From positions 1 to 15,290 of the forward strand of contig CAMWLX010000036.1 of assembly GCA_947175225.1 (NCBI GenBank): DNA of 15,290 nucleotides. The letters run 5' to 3'. The notes below the pieces were generated by a model. That model was given only the letters and a program-made list of their open reading frames with translations. It searched no databases and was not told the DNA's origin. Positions 14,919 to 15,290 of the stretch are shown here, piece after piece (position 1 is the first letter of the stretch; each line of letters begins with the position of its first letter). The position numbers and the translations under genes were made by a program. This stretch comes from an uncultured Porphyromonadaceae bacterium (lineage in GTDB: Bacteria; Bacteroidota; Bacteroidia; Bacteroidales; Muribaculaceae).

Positions 14919-15290
14919 TTACTTCTTTTCGTCGGCGTCGGAGAAGCGGTTGGGGAAGGTCCAATGCTGACGCGGGCGGACCATCGCGTAGACTATCATG
15001 CCGATACCCAGGAGGATGAAGGGAATACTCAGCAGCTGTCCTTGATCGATGCCCCACTCGGCACGCATCTGCACTTCCCAAGGTACCTGTACGTTCTTGA
15101 CGTATTCTATAAGGAAGCGTGATCCAAACGTCACCAGAAAGAAGATACCTGTCATCAGCCAGGGACGTTCCTCGGCGTTCTTCTTCCAGTACATCCACAT
15201 CAACAGGGCGAACAGGATGAAATAGCATCCCGCCTCATATAGCTGCGTCGGATGGCAGGGGAGTGTCTCGCCGTTACGTACGAATAGGAA
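14919..15290 (-). CDS. lgt: Prolipoprotein diacylglyceryl transferase (Lgt), C-terminal part
   Basis: The gene runs off the right edge; 123 C-terminal residues are visible of a protein usually about 270-300 long. Lgt is an inner-membrane enzyme that transfers diacylglycerol from phosphatidylglycerol to the lipobox cysteine of prolipoproteins, the first step of lipoprotein maturation. Diagnostic segments are HPTQLYEAG near the left end of the visible protein, then GSRFLIEYVKNVQ (the conserved RF-xE region with the catalytically important Arg) and IDQGQLLSIPFILLGIGMIVYA, the last transmembrane helix. The tail ends in charged residues, ADEKK. The frame is open through position 15290 without a stop, so the true start lies outside the window. 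A good terminator follows it. Confidence 0.93.
   Translation of the reverse strand, partial: FLFVRNGETLPCHPTQLYEAGCYFILFALLMWMYWKKNAEERPWLMTGIFFLVTFGSRFLIEYVKNVQVPWEVQMRAEWGIDQGQLLSIPFILLGIGMIVYAMVRPRQHWTFPNRFSDADEKK

Overview
The window looks like a chromosomal segment of a Bacteroidales bacterium, plausibly family Muribaculaceae. This rests on the gene families present: PorU and PorV of the Bacteroidota-specific type IX secretion system (T9SS), a SufCDS set, and Bacteroidales-style RHS and PD-(D/E)XK fragments. It also rests on two promoter boxes matching the Bacteroidota consensus TAnnTTTG and on A-rich rather than Shine-Dalgarno-like leaders. Species assignment is inference.

Layout. Positions 1-140 hold an AT-rich array of ~10-bp repeats upstream of tpx, a thiol peroxidase on the + strand that ends in a clear, probably bidirectional terminator. 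From 709 to 9904 everything reads on the minus strand. In transcription order from 9904 these genes are: a membrane-anchored GH25 lysozyme, porU, a degenerate fumarylacetoacetate-hydrolase-fold (FAH) protein, porV, ispF, a UvrD/PcrA-type helicase, and a C-terminal remnant of a PD-(D/E)XK protein. The first three genes overlap by 4 bases at each junction (GTGA, ATGA), so they look translationally coupled. A second repeat array, inverted relative to the first, separates porV from ispF.

The region 9905-10011 is a divergent promoter region. To its right, on the + strand, lie a CvpA-family membrane protein, sufC, sufD and, after a 99-bp gap, sufS, which make up most of a SUF iron-sulfur cluster assembly operon. 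No sufB is present, although only 32 bp separate the CvpA gene from sufC. Beyond sufS come a perfect 36-bp palindrome, a promoter-like box, a 21-bp-stem hairpin and the C-terminal fragment of an RHS protein (minus strand) whose homology stops at the hairpin. The window closes with a lgt terminator and the C-terminal half of lgt, which runs off the right edge.

Functional reading. PorU is the cell-surface sortase that cleaves and attaches T9SS cargo, and PorV is the outer-membrane shuttle that carries cargo to it. The GH25 hydrolase and the FAH-like protein share the porU transcription unit and are the most interesting candidates for uncharacterised T9SS accessories. No wholly new multi-gene system is evident. 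The best leads are the GH25-porU-FAH coupling, the apparent loss of FAH catalytic residues, the missing sufB and the structured region at 14058-14250.
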